A stretch of 64,000 nucleotides of DNA, from positions 375,448-439,447 of the forward strand of contig CAUYUJ010004692.1 in the NCBI GenBank assembly GCA_963575745.1, written 5' to 3'. The position numbers were made by a program, and so were the translations under genes. The stretch comes from Prorocentrum cordatum. Taxonomy: Eukaryota > Sar > Dinophyceae > Prorocentrales > Prorocentraceae. Numbering within the stretch: the stretch's first letter is position 1; every line of letters starts with the position of its first letter. Of this stretch, positions 1 through 9,421 are shown piece after piece. The notes beneath the pieces are model-generated. The model ran no database searches and had not been told where the DNA came from. It saw nothing but the letters and a program-made list of their open reading frames with translations.

Positions 1-194
1 TTCGCCATCGCGTGGGAGGCGGCCCGAAGAGAGGGGGGGCGGAGGAGAAGGACGAAGAGGAGGAGGAGAGGAGGCACTGGATGCGAAGGGCGAGGAAGGG
101 GAGGTGGAAGGGGGAGAGGGGAAAGAGAACGAGGCGGGCGATGAATAAGAATGAGGCTTCGTGGAGGCCAAGTATCCTTGACGCTGCTGCTCAC

Positions 195-323
195 CTTCTG
201 GAGCGCCTCCACCCCCTTCGCCGCGACAGTGATCGCGGAGGCGCTGATGCCAGCGACCGCCTCGCACGCTTTCTTGATGCAGTTCACCTCCTTCTTGCTC
301 TGCTTGGCGACCTGTGGCTTGCG
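195..323 (-). CDS. internal exon of unidentified gene
   Basis: A 43-codon open segment, phase 0 at both ends. The minus strand reads AACGCAG|CGC AAG CCA CAG at the acceptor and CTC CAG AAG|GTGAGC at the donor, a canonical GT-AG pair. The peptide starts RKPQVAKQSKKEVNCIKKAC and continues with an Ala/Val-rich helix-like stretch ending GVEALQK. I do not recognise a family. It is probably downstream of the exons at 1139-1333 and 1746-1970 in one gene whose 3' end lies left of the window; that link is inferred from strand, phase and spacing. Confidence 0.5.
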
Positions 324-1138
324 CTGCGTTTCAATTCAACCGATTTCCAGGTTTCAGGGGCCTCAGAGATCCACCCATGGACCACATTCCAAGATTAATG
401 TCTAAGGGGTTCAGAATCGACCACGTCCCAGGACACGGGCCAGGAACATCACATGGACCAAACTCCCCAAACATTGCTTGCACCCGAAACACTTCGAGCC
501 CAACGAGGGACCCGCCGCGAGGCGTTGATGTCTTTGCACAAGTTCACTGTTTAGGATCCCCCACGTCAACTTATGCCGACTGCTCCCCATCATCATAGGC
601 AGGGATGGAGCTGACGAAGAAGAAGGATCTCCGATGGGGGGGATGGGGAGAGGCAACGTTGAGGGCGTTGAGGAGGGCGAGGGCCGACGAGGGGCAGGAG
701 CTGAATGAAACTACAGCGAGCAGGGAACATATATTTGGCAGGAAGCACCGTGCCCTTCTTGTTGCGGGGCGCTGGCACGGCAGCGTCTTCAATGGCGGCG
801 GCTCCAGGGAGATCCAGGCCCATGTGAACCATGTTGCCTGCTGAGAATCACAGGCAAGCTTGCTTACAGTTTCTCAGGGGGTTCTAAAACACGATAGCCG
901 ACCTTAAGCCGCAAAGGCATGGTATTTTCAGTCTAGCAGTGGTCGTTAGGTAGTTCGATCAGAACCCACCAGCCCTTCCGATAAACTAACCTTAGCTAGC
1001 CCCACCCCCAGTGCATTCTTCGAGGGAGTAAAAACAGCACCAGCGATTTTGCATTCACAGAGTTTCCTTTCAGTATCTAAAGAGCCCTGCAGCGTTTCTT
1101 CACTACAATACCCAGCCCCCCGAAAGATCCCTTGTCAC
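324..1138 (-). other. probable intron, no gene seen
   Basis: Between the exons at 195-323 and 1139-1333. It holds no long tandem repeat and no convincing ORF. Unlike several other introns here its ends are not inverted repeats of each other (starts GTGACAAGG, ends AAACGCAG on the minus strand). Confidence 0.35.
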
Positions 1139-1333
1139 CCCGATGCCGTGGGCAGCCAAGTCGTGCGTGAGGCGCATCCCGCTCATGCCTGACCCCATGT
1201 CGTCCCAATCGCTTTGGGACAAGGCCTTTCTCCCAGAACCCGATTGCTCCTTAGAGCGCCTGAACCTCTTGGTCTTCTTGTCCTCCACGACCTTGTACTG
1301 GGGGCGGCGCGGGTTGCTCGGGTTCGGCCTGAC
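1139..1333 (-). CDS. internal exon of unidentified gene
   Basis: A 65-codon exon, phase 0 at both ends, with acceptor GTGCCCCAG|GTC AGG CCG and a possible donor ATC GGG|GTGACA. The peptide begins VRPNPSNPRRPQYKVVEDKK and is strongly basic (KKTKRFRRSK), then has SQSDWDDMGSGMSG and THDLAAHGIG. No catalytic motif is recognised. The open frame runs on to 1103, so the donor is the weaker boundary. The basic patch suggests a nucleic-acid or nuclear role only in the loosest sense. Confidence 0.5.
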
Positions 1334-1745
1334 CTGGGGCACCCGATGCGGGGCAGGAGGAGGGGAAGGAGAGGGGCAGGAGGATGAGGAGGAGGATGAG
1401 GAGGAGGTAGCGGGAAAACAAATGAGGAGGGGGAGGGGGATGATACGGTTGAGGACCGAGGAGGGCGAGTCTGAATAGGTTGCAATTTGAACAATGGATC
1501 AAGAACTGCACGAATATAAGTATAAGGGCACGGCTGAAATTCAGGCGCACGCCATAATTCGAAGAGGGATGAGGCTGCCAATAAGAAACGGGCGCATGGC
1601 TCTCACGCGGTCGAAGGGGCGGACCAGGGCCAGGGCCGCGCGGGCAGGGCGAGGTTCAAAGTACGAGACAGGGCCAGGGCCACCAAAGCGATTTTTGGGG
1701 TTGCGTTTGTGAGAGAGGAAAAGGAAAAGATATGATTGTAAGAAC
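1334..1745 (-). other. probable intron with purine tract
   Basis: GT-AG interval between two phase-0 exons (GTTCTTACA ... GTGCCCCAG on the minus strand). Positions about 1356-1445 are almost pure G/A on the plus strand, that is a long pyrimidine tract on the coding strand near the 3' splice site. Confidence 0.4.
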
Positions 1746-1970
1746 CTCGATCTTCTGCTCGGAAATCATCTCCTCCGCCTCGCTCTCGTCGAACATGTCG
1801 AGGAGCTGCTTCCGTGAAATCCAGCGCTCCTCCCGCGACACGTCCTCTTGGAAAGTCAACTTCTGCGTCACGCTCATAAAGAGCTCTCCGAGGGACGGGT
1901 CGACCAAGTAGCCCATCAACATTTTGGCTTTCGTGGCCTGTTTGCCGCCGCCCTTGGGCAAATCCTCAGC
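1746..1970 (-). CDS. internal exon of unidentified dinoflagellate-type gene
   Basis: A 75-codon exon, phase 0-0, with acceptor GAGCACCAG|GCT GAG GAT and donor AAG ATC GAG|GTTCTTAC. The peptide begins AEDLPKGGGKQATKAKMLMG and contains EERWISRKQLLDMFDESEAE, an aromatic/acidic pattern (W..RKQLLD.F.E.EAEEMI) that resembles proteins found in many copies in dinoflagellate genomes; the resemblance is from memory and no function is known to me. The codon use and natural residue mix make this one of the better exon calls in the left end. Confidence 0.6.
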
Positions 1971-2052
1971 CTGGTGCTCCCAGAGCGGAGCCAGCGGACA
2001 GAACGTCGATCGATCGAATGGAATTGAATACGTTTGGCCATCGCACTTATCA

Positions 2053-2985
2053 TCAATTCTGGACGCTTCGCGTATCCCCACCAGCCCATCCATAATGGAT
2101 TGCAACTTTTCTCGAGGCCTCTTTGGGGGCTATATTGAGCCATGATCGGCTAATGACTGTCGGAGGCTATCTGGAGCCATGCTCGGTTACCTTGGGCCAT
2201 CTTGAGGCTGTCTTGAGGCCTCTTGGAGGTCTGTCGGAGGCTATATTGAGCCAGGCTTGGCTACCTTAGGCAATATTGAAGTTGCCTTGAGGCCTCTTGG
2301 AGGTCTGTCGGAGGCTATCTTGAGCCATGCGTGGCTACATTCGGTAATTTTGAAAACCATATTTGCCTATCTAGGGCTCTCTTGGAACCATATTGGGAGG
2401 CCTCTTGAGGTCATCGTGGGCCCCATGGCTCAAAAAAAGAGGCCCCTCAATTAGCATCGCACCCTCGGAGGCTCTCGAACTGCATATATATATATATATA
2501 TATATGTATTGGGGCCCTCTTGTAGCGTTCTTGGGCGCCTCTTGGGCGACATTGCGCCGTCTTCTGCCGTCCTGGACATCTTTTAGGCAATATTGTGGTA
2601 ATATTGAGGCTTCCAAAGCCTATCGGACACGAAACGGCGATAATACCAAACACATTGATTTGTCCTATGCCTTTGAAGGGTTTTGGTAGCTTAGAGGGCG
2701 CCGTTGGGGGTCTCGGAGGGCACGTGGATCCGTCTTGGGGCTGTTTGGGGGCCTCTCGGGCGCATGTCGGGGATTATCTTGGCACAGCTTGAAGTTGAAT
2801 GGGCCATATTGTATACCATCTTGCGACTTTGGAGCCCTCTGGGGGCTTAGTGGGTCATCTTGGACGCAGCTGCGCATCCCCCCCTCAGGCTCAGGGGACG
2901 GGGTAGGGGGATGGGGTAGAGAGACTAACACAAAGCGTTATACCACGTAAGCCCAGAGGGCTGGTGGGATTAGTCCTTCCCACAT
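2053..2985 (+). mobile_element. dispersed element, family A, copy 1
   Basis: Starts with GACGCTTCGCGTATCCCC then CACCAGCCCATCC and ends near GGGCTGGTGGGATTAG, so the ends share an inverted CCCACCAGCCC. The body is a degenerate repeat of GGCCTCTTGGGGGC/GGCTATCTTGAGCC type words with a conserved AT-richer core near 2620-2690 (AAACACATTGATTTG). Copies are at 10350-11192 (same orientation) and 50160-51390 (opposite). No protein is encoded, so it would be non-autonomous. It contains a short (TA)n at about 2485-2504. Confidence 0.55.
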
Positions 2986-3369
2986 ACTCTAAAGTCGACG
3001 TCGGGCTACCCCCCTCCAACCTTGGACAGACGGCGACGAGCCCCTCAAGATATTTCACGAACAGCAGCGACAGTTTGATCACCCTGGACCAGTTTACGAC
3101 ATATGCCCCCCTGGATGTCCGAGGATGTGCTCTGCCGCCGCCGTCGATGTCGCATGAGTGTGCGCCTGGTTGCCAGCTGGGTTTGAACATGTTATCCATG
3201 GGCCGAATTGTTTTTAGCGTCGCCAGGTGGTCGCGTTTCCAACCCCAAACTATCAAAACCAATGTTCTGAGCGTCGACTACACCCAAACGACATCGACAC
3301 CGACGCAACCAGGGAAACTCTAAATCGTCGTGGGGCTACCGACCACCCTCCCCCCCCTCAAACAAAGCC
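2986..3369. other. spacer, nothing recognised
   Basis: Mixed sequence between the family A element and the next exon. Open frames exist on both strands but none has a convincing composition or splice sites. Confidence 0.3.
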
Positions 3370-3435
3370 TGATCGTACATGGCCTCGACCGACTCGTTCT
3401 TCTTCCTGGCGTTCGCGAATCGGCCGTACAGCGCC
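3370..3435 (-). CDS. exon joined across a TIR-type intron
   Basis: The minus strand reads GATCGAG|GGCGCTGTAC..., giving ALYGRFANARKKNESVEAMY and then DQALFEGG. It joins in frame (phase 2) to the exon at 3579-3731 as ...GVQ-K-ALYGR.... The 3' boundary of this exon is not resolved: the frame stays open to about 3336 and the nearest GT sites are phase 1 or 2. Function unknown. Confidence 0.5.
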
Positions 3436-3578
3436 CTCGATCGGACCAGGATGAGGCCCGCCGATGCGCGATGGGTGAGCGCGCAGCAAACGTGGCAACA
3501 ATTACCATCGCCACTCGTGGCAATGGCAATAGGTGCCACGTTAGCGCGCACGACACCCATCCACGTATCTGGGGCCAC
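3436..3578 (-). other. 143-nt intron that is a hairpin (inverted-repeat intron)
   Basis: GT-AG intron (AA|GTGGCC ... GATCGAG|G). Nearly the whole inside is an inverted repeat: arm 3470-3514 (GATGGGTGAGCGCGC... CATCGCCAC) pairs with 3517-3561 with a 2-nt loop. The arms are imperfect, about 80 percent by eye. The joined reading frame is open on both sides, which supports the splice call. Confidence 0.5.
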
Positions 3579-3731
3579 TTCTGGACTCCGAGCCTAAGCT
3601 CCTTCGCCGTGAAGACCGCCTTCAGGTGGGCGGTGTTCTCCTGGTCCGCGTGCTGCTGGAACAGCTCGATCTTCTTGTCCAGGTCGCCCTCCAGCAAGCT
3701 CGCCTCGTACGTCAACTTTGCGCAGTCCCAC
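3579..3731 (-). CDS. internal exon, charged helical protein
   Basis: The acceptor is CTGTCTCCTTGTAG|GTGGGACTGC, a textbook pyrimidine tract plus TAG, entering at phase 2; the donor is CCAGAA|GTGGCC. The peptide starts WDCAKLTYEASLLEGDLDKK and continues IELFQQHADQENTAHLKAVF, TAKELRLGVQK. It is rich in charged helix-forming residues, so a coiled-coil-like segment is likely. I do not recognise a family. Confidence 0.55.
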
Positions 3732-3739
3732 CTACAAGG

Positions 3740-4060
3740 AGACAGACGACGCGGACGATGGGATTGAGGTGAAGGAGGCACATGGCGAGATGGATGAGGC
3801 GGATGCGGAAGCGGAGAGAGGGGATGAGGGGAAAGGAGAGAGGAGGCGGAGGCGGAGGCGGATGCGGAAGAGGAGGGGGATCAGAGGTGGAGGCGGAAGA
3901 GGAGGCGGAGGCGGGCTGGGGGGGGACAGGAGGCGGAGGTTGAGGCGGAAGAGGAGAGAGGCAGACGAGGAGGAATACGAGCTGGATTCGGAGAGGGGGG
4001 GCGAAAGGACGGAGACTGATGAGTACAAGGAGGAGTGGGGGGAAAGGGGGCGGAGCGCAT
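3740..4060. repeat. purine tract, degenerate (GGA)n/(GAGGCG)n
   Basis: Plus strand is nearly all G and A with GAGGCGGAGGCGGATGCGGA-type words. It lies immediately upstream (on the coding strand) of the exon at 3579-3731, so on the transcript it would be a long pyrimidine tract before a 3' splice site. Confidence 0.6.
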
Positions 4061-4089
4061 GTCACCCCTCCTTCATTACAAGTACATCC

Positions 4090-4243
4090 GAATCGATCGT
4101 ATACGAGTAATCAAATCGTGTGGGTAGGTGTTTGAAACCGCTCCACGTGCTGCCGTCCTTCTTGGCCTTCTTGCCAGCAGGCGCCTGCTTGACCGAGGCG
4201 GCAGCAGGACGGCGCAGCGCGGCCTTCATCGCCTTCACCATCT
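4090..4243 (-). CDS. candidate exon, basic protein
   Basis: Open minus-strand segment after a possible acceptor CGTCCCAG|AGATGG. The peptide has EMVKAMKAALRRPAAASVKQ followed by APAGKKAKKDGSTWSGFKH. The Ala/Lys-rich composition (PAGKKAKK) looks like a nuclear or chromatin-type basic tail, which is only a compositional remark. The donor is not resolved and its phase does not match the next exon directly, so a further exon may be missing between them. Confidence 0.4.
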
Positions 4244-4720
4244 CTGGGACGGAGTCGAGATCTCGACAGATGATCTGACGATACGTCGGGAGAGGACTCG
4301 AGAGAGACGATCGTCCTGAGATCGAGAAGCTCTCGAGCCAGAGATCGACGGGACGTCGGGGAGGATTTGGGCTGGGGGATGAATGGGGTGGAGCTGGGGG
4401 GGGGGGGGTGATAATGGGAGATGTGATGTGGCCAGGGGGGAACGAGGGGTGGCTGGGGATGGGTGAGATGGACGGGGAGGGGAGAGAGGAGAGGGCAAAC
4501 GAGGGGTTGGAGATGAAGGGGGCGGAGGGGCGGGGATCATGTGGCACTGCCTCTGAACGGAGATGCATTTGGTGATTGCAGCTCGCTGACCTGATTTCGT
4601 TCATTAAAAAACTTGCTTGGACCAGACGCTTTACTCATCTGAAATAGATACAATCTCATAAACATTTATATTGTGATCTGATCCAAGGCACCTCCGTTCA
4701 TATAGGCGCACATCTGAATT

Positions 4721-4878
4721 ATAACACCATGCTGACGACAGCCTGACGTCAGCCTGACGTCAGCCTGACGTCAGGCATTTTGCCTGACGTTTGCCTGACG
4801 TCAGTCATTTGTCAGGCAATTTGCCTGACGTCAGGCTGACGTCAGGCTGACGTCAGGCTGACGTCGGGCTGGTGTTAT
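4721..4878. repeat. 158-bp palindrome built of CTGACGTCAG units
   Basis: Begins ATAACACCATGCTGACG and ends CGTCGGGCTGGTGTTAT, so the outer 9-17 nt are terminal inverted repeats, and the inside is three CCTGACGTCAG units on one arm and three CTGACGTCAGG units on the other around a short centre near 4795. It can fold into one long hairpin. No target-site duplication is obvious. It could be a foldback MITE. Confidence 0.7.
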
Positions 4879-5139
4879 GTTTGTGTCAATATTTAGTCGT
4901 TCGGTGATCACACTGGCGGTGTTCAACGTCAATAAATTGTATGACGGGAACCATCCAGCGACGCAAACCCAACTACATTATTCAAATACAACGCCAACTA
5001 AACCATGACCCAACATCGTCGGTTTCGAACAGGTCCCGATCAGATATTACATTCATTGCGTCGTGTCGGCCAGTCTCACCTCATCCTCCTCTCCTCACCA
5101 ATCTCCTCATCCTCCTCACCCCCCCTCCATCCCAGGTAA

Positions 5140-5200
5140 AACGGTTCGGGCCGAGGCAAGGGTGGCGATACGCAGCCAGTGTCCCAGTCTGGGGGCTGGC
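5140..5200 (-). CDS. possible small exon
   Basis: After GAAGTTGAGCCAG the minus strand reads PPDWDTGCVSPPLPRPEPF with a possible donor CC|GTTTTACC. It lies between strongly pyrimidine-rich stretches in the coding sense. Short and unsupported otherwise. Confidence 0.25.
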
Positions 5201-5339
5201 TCAACTTCCTATTCTTCTCCTGGCGTTCCTCTTCCTCCTCCCCATCCTCCTCCTCCTTCCCCCTCATCATCCTTCTCCCCCCTCGGTTCCTCGTTCTCAT
5301 CCTGATCCCATCCTTCTCCCCCTCCTCTCCTGGCAGCCC

Positions 5340-5409
5340 TCGCAGCTAGGGCGAAGCGGAGCTGGTGCCATCACAAATGCGCTGAACTCCAAGGGGCGCA
5401 CTCCTTGGT
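5340..5409 (-). CDS. possible exon downstream of an introner-like intron
   Basis: If the intron at 5410-5528 is removed, the minus strand reads ...NNSALLG then HQGVRPLEFSAFVMAPAPLR, open and of natural composition, with the upstream part in 5529-5565. The downstream boundary is not resolved. Confidence 0.35.
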
Positions 5410-5528
5410 CTGGCCATCGCTCGGACGTCCTTTCCCTGCGTTGTGTTTTCGGTTTCGTGCGTTTTTGTTTTTTCGCGAAATGATCAAGGATGCTCCTCCA
5501 TTGTCCTCGCCGAAGGAAACGTGCGCAC
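5410..5528 (-). mobile_element. introner-like TIR element, copy 1 (119 nt)
   Basis: On the minus strand it starts GTGCGCACGT and ends CGATGGCCAG. The flanking and terminal sequence gives inverted repeats: GCTCGGACGT at the left and ACGTCCGAGC at the right. A second copy, about 85 percent identical by eye, is at 30605-30720 on the same strand. Both copies could be removed as GT-AG introns. Confidence 0.5.
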
Positions 5529-5569
5529 GTCCGAGCAATGCCGAGTTGTTGAACGCGATCCCTCCCCCC

Positions 5570-6237
5570 CCCCTCCCCGCGCGCCCTATCGAGACGCCCA
5601 GCCCACCGCTCGGGGAGGCACAGCCGACCTCATCGGGGAGAGACGGATGATTAGGATGAGGAGGGGGAGGCGGGAGAAGGGGGATGAGGAGGATAAGGAC
5701 GAATGGGTGAATGATGAGGAGGCATAATAGGAAGAACGAGGCGGTGGTGGGGAGGAGGAGGAGGAGGGGGATACAACTCTTCCATCAATAACATAATGAC
5801 CCATGAGCACTCAAGCTCCTCGAGAACGGATCCTGCGCCACTTGTTTTCAGTAAGCCTGAACGGGACCAATCCATCGAATCTGATGGCAAACGCACGGGT
5901 GCCCACCCTTTGGGCGCCCCTGCACCCTGAGAAACATTAAATTCCAACTGCTAGACATGATGGTTCACCATCGCAACTGGTCTCGGCTGAATACGCACAC
6001 GCTGCATCTTGGAAACGACTCATGATATGTTGATCCTCGCCACCACCCATCCTCCTCCCTCGCCTACGTGATAATTCCTCCTCCTCCACCTGGTTTGCCA
6101 TTATACATTCTCTGACCGCACCCTCCCATGCCCATTTGTTGTGATCATTAGTTCCGTTACCACTCGCCTAACCGAATCTTTTACCGTCTGCTTCTAATCC
6201 CCATCCCTCCAATCTATTGTGAGCACCTAGCACAAAC
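5570..6237. other. spacer, purine/pyrimidine tracts, no gene seen
   Basis: Contains GA-rich tracts at about 5636-5775, then unremarkable sequence. No convincing exon, RNA gene or element was found. Confidence 0.3.
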
Positions 6238-6615
6238 TCATTTCTTCAAGAGTTTGTTGCGGTAGGCAACGATATGTTCTTTATCAGAATTGGTCTCACA
6301 GGCCCACTTCAAAATCTTTGCAAGGATCGGCCCGTGAGACTCTGTCCAGGACGCTGGCACTTGAACGAGGAGCTTGGGTTTGCGATCAGCGCCCTTGCAG
6401 CACATGTAACTGCAAGCTGTCGCGTACGTCGCGTTGATCTGCCCCAAGGAAGGATGCATCATCACGCGCGGGAGGCCCGCAGCCGACGTGACCTTGCGGA
6501 CCTTGCCCGCGCCCTCTGGGATGGCCTTCTTGGCCTTCTTGGCCTTCTTGGCCGCCTCCTTGGAGCTAGTGGCCTCTGCCTTGCGATCGTTCACCGAAGC
6601 CTTGGAACGCCGCAT
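6238..6615 (-). CDS. terminal exon of unidentified dinoflagellate-type gene
   Basis: A 126-codon frame ending in TGA after KLLKK, opening after GGGTTAG|ATG. It starts MRRSKASVNDRKAEATSSKE, then has a lysine-rich stretch (AAKKAKKAKKA), HPSLGQINATYATACSYMCC, and a C-terminal block KPKLLVQVPASWTESHGPIL that continues to HIVAYRNKLLKK. A C-terminal block of the type 'K.LLVQV......I..KI..........I..RN.LL' recurs in multi-copy dinoflagellate proteins as I remember them; function unknown. It joins in phase 0 to the exon at 7193-7393. Residue mix and length make it a good coding call. Confidence 0.65.
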   Translation of the reverse strand: MRRSKASVNDRKAEATSSKEAAKKAKKAKKAIPEGAGKVRKVTSAAGLPRVMMHPSLGQINATYATACSYMCCKGADRKPKLLVQVPASWTESHGPILAKILKWACETNSDKEHIVAYRNKLLKK

Positions 6616-7192
6616 CTAACCCTTGGGCCTTCGGCACTGGGCCCCTGTGTGCCTTGAATTCCTGAGGCCCCCGAGGCGTCGGGCATACAGGGCCCCTGAG
6701 CCCTTGGGCCGTCCTGGGCGGGCAGGGAGTGCGAGAATGGACTGGGGAAGTTGAATCCAGAATGCACGCGGGGAGCGGGGTGCGAGATATTGACGGGGGC
6801 CGAGGCGTGAGAGGGGCCAGGAGGAGGGGGCGAATGTCACCAGGAGAAGGGCGCACCCTTGCCCCTCTTTGGCCACGTCATCCTGTGTGAGCCACAGCTG
6901 CATCAGAGCACACAACCCCCTTGGTCTTTACTACACTGATTCGCCTCGGGAGGAGGAGGAGAAAGCGGAGCGGGAGGAGGAGGGGAAGGCGCAGGAGAAG
7001 GAGGATCGGGATAAGGATGAGTGGGAGAAGGAGGAGGAGGAGACGATCCTCGCCCTCAGAACTTATCGCCGCCCTCTCCTCCTCTCCTTTCCTCCTCCAC
7101 ACCTCTCCTCCTCTTCACTCCTGTCGTCGTCCACTCCCCTCCTCCTTATCATTTTGTAACCCCCTCCGTTCCTCCCTCGCCCACTCTCTGAC
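6616..7192 (-). other. probable intron with strand-biased tracts
   Basis: GT-AG interval (GTCAGAGAGT ... AAGGGTTAG) between two phase-0 exons. Positions 6950-7045 are purine-rich and 7075-7145 pyrimidine-rich on the plus strand. The ends are not inverted repeats. Confidence 0.35.
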
Positions 7193-7393
7193 ATATTTCT
7201 GAACAGCATCTCTGTTGTGACCCGCAAAAGCCTTGAGCTGGCGCTTCTTGGGAGGCACGTGGGTGGCCTTGGACGCCTTGCGCAGCAGCGCCTCGTCGCC
7301 CCCGTCGTCCTCGTCGTGGTCCACGGTGTCGGGCGCGAGCGTCTCGGCGCCGCCGTTGCCGACGTCAATCGTCATCACGAAGGCGGAGAGCTC
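7193..7393 (-). CDS. internal exon, acidic then basic
   Basis: A 67-codon exon, phase 0-0, with acceptor GTGGCCAG|GAG CTC TCC and donor CAG AAA TAT|GTCAGAG. The peptide is ELSAFVMTIDVGNGGAETLA followed by an acidic run (DTVDHDEDDGGDEALL) and a basic run (KASKATHVPPKKRQLK). The upstream exon is not identified; the nearest coding gene upstream ends with its own stop at 8286. Confidence 0.55.
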
Positions 7394-7582
7394 CTGGCCA
7401 CGCGGCGCTCAGGAGCACATGGCCAAAGTGATTGGGGACTCTAGTCGGGGGCAGATGGGGCAAGGCGAATGGAGCGGGGTGCGGGAATTGAGTGGGAAGC
7501 AGAGGTTGTGGGGATGACTGAAGGGCCTGGGTGGCTGAGGATAGTGTCCGCATGGCGTCTCCATTCGGTGTGCTGCCGTGCA

Positions 7583-7760
7583 CAGTCGGGGCGTTGACCT
7601 AAGGAACCCTAAATAAGAAACGAGGTCCCTTCTTCCCACCAGAGAAACTTCCATCTCCTAGAGAACACCTAAGGTACACAGGGCAAACTGTAACGCAATC
7701 AAGGAACACCGAACCCCTCCCCACCGATAAAAAAGGGTTCCTTCTTCAGCGCCCCGACTG
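7583..7760. mobile_element. MITE with CAGTCGGGGCG ends, copy 1
   Basis: Left end CAGTCGGGGCGTTGACC, right end GCGCCCCGACTG, about 27-nt imperfect terminal inverted repeats, 178 bp in all, with CTAAATAAG near the left end. TA follows the right end. A second copy at 47508-47677 has TA on both sides. TA target and CAGT...ACTG termini are typical of Tc1/mariner-type elements; there is no transposase inside. Confidence 0.6.
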
Positions 7761-8285
7761 TATGGGGGCCAACGCACAACCTGATACAATAGCCAAGAAG
7801 GGTGTACGAGAGTGCATAGGGACGAAGGGGTGGTCACAGCACGAGGGATGCGGTTCCGACGTGGCAATGGTGGTCTAGTCATGGAGGGGAATGCACCAGG
7901 GGCAACTGCCTGATGAGCGATGGTTCGGAGCTGCGCATTTTACAATGTCGTTGAACAACTTTCCAGAACGAGATACGTATAAAAGGATCGCTCGCTACTG
8001 GCGCGATCAAGCACATGTTCATACATGCGCCCCCAACATACAAGCACTATGCCTGTATGCAAATCTGTTATCACCGAGCACAAAAAAAGCGAACAATGTA
8101 AACCATTGTGTAAAGAGATGGGTCTACCCCCCGTCCCTGTATCCCTCGTCTCCCTCCATGAAGGAGGGAGTGAAGGAATATCGTGCTGGGTTGGCTAACC
8201 AGCCGTGCTATAGATGCAGCTCGCGAAACCTAACCTCATGCCAACCAGCCGAGCTATAGATGCAGCTCGCGCCCGAAACCCTACC
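7761..8285. other. spacer with a short tandem duplication
   Basis: No gene seen. At about 8197-8290 a ~44-bp unit (CCAGCCGTGCTATAGATGCA...) is present twice in tandem, the second copy overlapping the 3' end of the next gene. Confidence 0.4.
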
Positions 8286-9421
8286 TCATGCCCTCTCGTC
8301 ACCTGGCTGCCACGACTGGTGCAGGAACTGGGCGAGATCGTGCAACTCTTCATCGCCGAGAACGTCGCTCTCGTCGTTGTCGCTGTTGTCGCCCTGGGTC
8401 TCATCATGGCACTGGCGATGCTGATCGGGGCCATCTGGAGCGAGCCCGAGGTCTGGCGAGGGCGGCGACACAAGGGTGTCGGTGGACGGGATCTCACGCG
8501 CTGGAAACACTCCAGCGACTGGGGTAGGCAGAGGCTCCCTCCCAACGAACAGGCCCACCGCGCCAGTCCTGCTGACGCTGACAGGGAAGACCACCAACTC
8601 CCAGCCTGGCGGGGGAGGCGGGGTGTTCATGATCGCCTCCGCCACGTCCTCAAGGCTCACGGTCGACAGCACGGCGGTCGGTGAAGATCGGGATGTGAAT
8701 TGCGGCGGCGTCTCCATCGCGTCTAGCAAGCGCTGCACTGGCGAATCCTGTTCTGGAACTGGAACTTCCTCTTCTGGCTCCTGCGTGGCGGCCGCGCGCG
8801 TTTGGCTGTGGTTTCTGCTCGAACAGAGGGGCGACGTGCCAAGGGGGAGTGGACGCGGCCCTCGTCGGCCCCCAGTAGTATTGATTTCCATGTGATTCGC
8901 TTGTTTTGTGGGCGGAAGCGGGGGGGTGGGGGGGTGGGGTGCGGGGGCGGGGTGCGGGGGCACTAGCGAGCGTCGCCTCGCGGTGTTGAGCGCCCCCCAA
9001 CCCCACCCCCCGCTCCCCATCTCTATTCCTGGGCGCGCGCCCATGCGCGAGCAAAAACGACAACCGACAAACGCACGGCAGCCTTGTCAGGCTCCAGCTT
9101 GGGGCCGACGTGCTGGACTGGGCTCGGCGTGTAGCTGGCGTCGCACTTGTCGGAGGAGGTCTTCTGCGTGATGCTCTTCCTGGGCTTCTTCGCAGGGGTC
9201 GACTCCACCTCGTCGGCCTGCCAATGGACTGAAGAGGCTGCAAGGGGAGCGTCGTCTGAGGATGATATCACAGACACCATGTCCCCGTCGATAGTTTCAC
9301 CTTCGCGAAGGCGGGCCACCTCGATGTGGACCGCGGGCCTGCCAGAAACCAGCGCCGCGGCGCCCTCGTCGGAGCAGCGGGGGGAGGTCGGCGCAATGGC
9401 GTGCGCCGACGAAGCAGACAT
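8286..9421 (-). CDS. two-exon gene, acidic disordered protein, unidentified
   Basis: Exon 1, 9077-9421, starts with ATG (MSASSAHAIAPTSPRCSDEG), 115 codons; exon 2, 8286-8780, 165 codons with TGA stop. The join is phase 0: ...LEPDKAA then EPEEEVPVPEQ, using GCTGCC|GTGCGT and CCACGCAG|GAG. The predicted protein is about 279 residues, rich in Ser, Pro, Asp and Glu, with a basic patch PAKKPRKSITQ in exon 1 and an acidic tail (DETQGDNSDNDESDVLGDEE) before HDLAQFLHQSW. No domain is recognised. Low complexity suggests a largely disordered, possibly nuclear protein. The 296-nt intron has inverted ends (separate entry). The ATG could be internal if an upstream exon exists. Confidence 0.55.
8781..9076 (-). 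other. 296-nt intron with ~25-nt inverted terminal repeats
   Basis: Coding-strand start GTGCGTTTGTCGGTTGTC... TTGCTCG; reverse complement of the end GCGCGTTTGGCTGTGG... CTGCTCGA. The two match over about 25 nt with a few differences (plus coordinates about 8795-8822 and 9050-9076). GT-AG ends and preserved phase. Confidence 0.55.

Noticed and set aside
2424-2445. ATGGCTCAAAAA, looked at as a relic of the dinoflagellate spliced leader (its 3' half ends TTTTGGCTCAAG)
   Set aside because: Only the short GGCTCAA matches, and the homologous place in copy 2 of the element reads ATGGATCAAAAA. No other relic was seen by eye.
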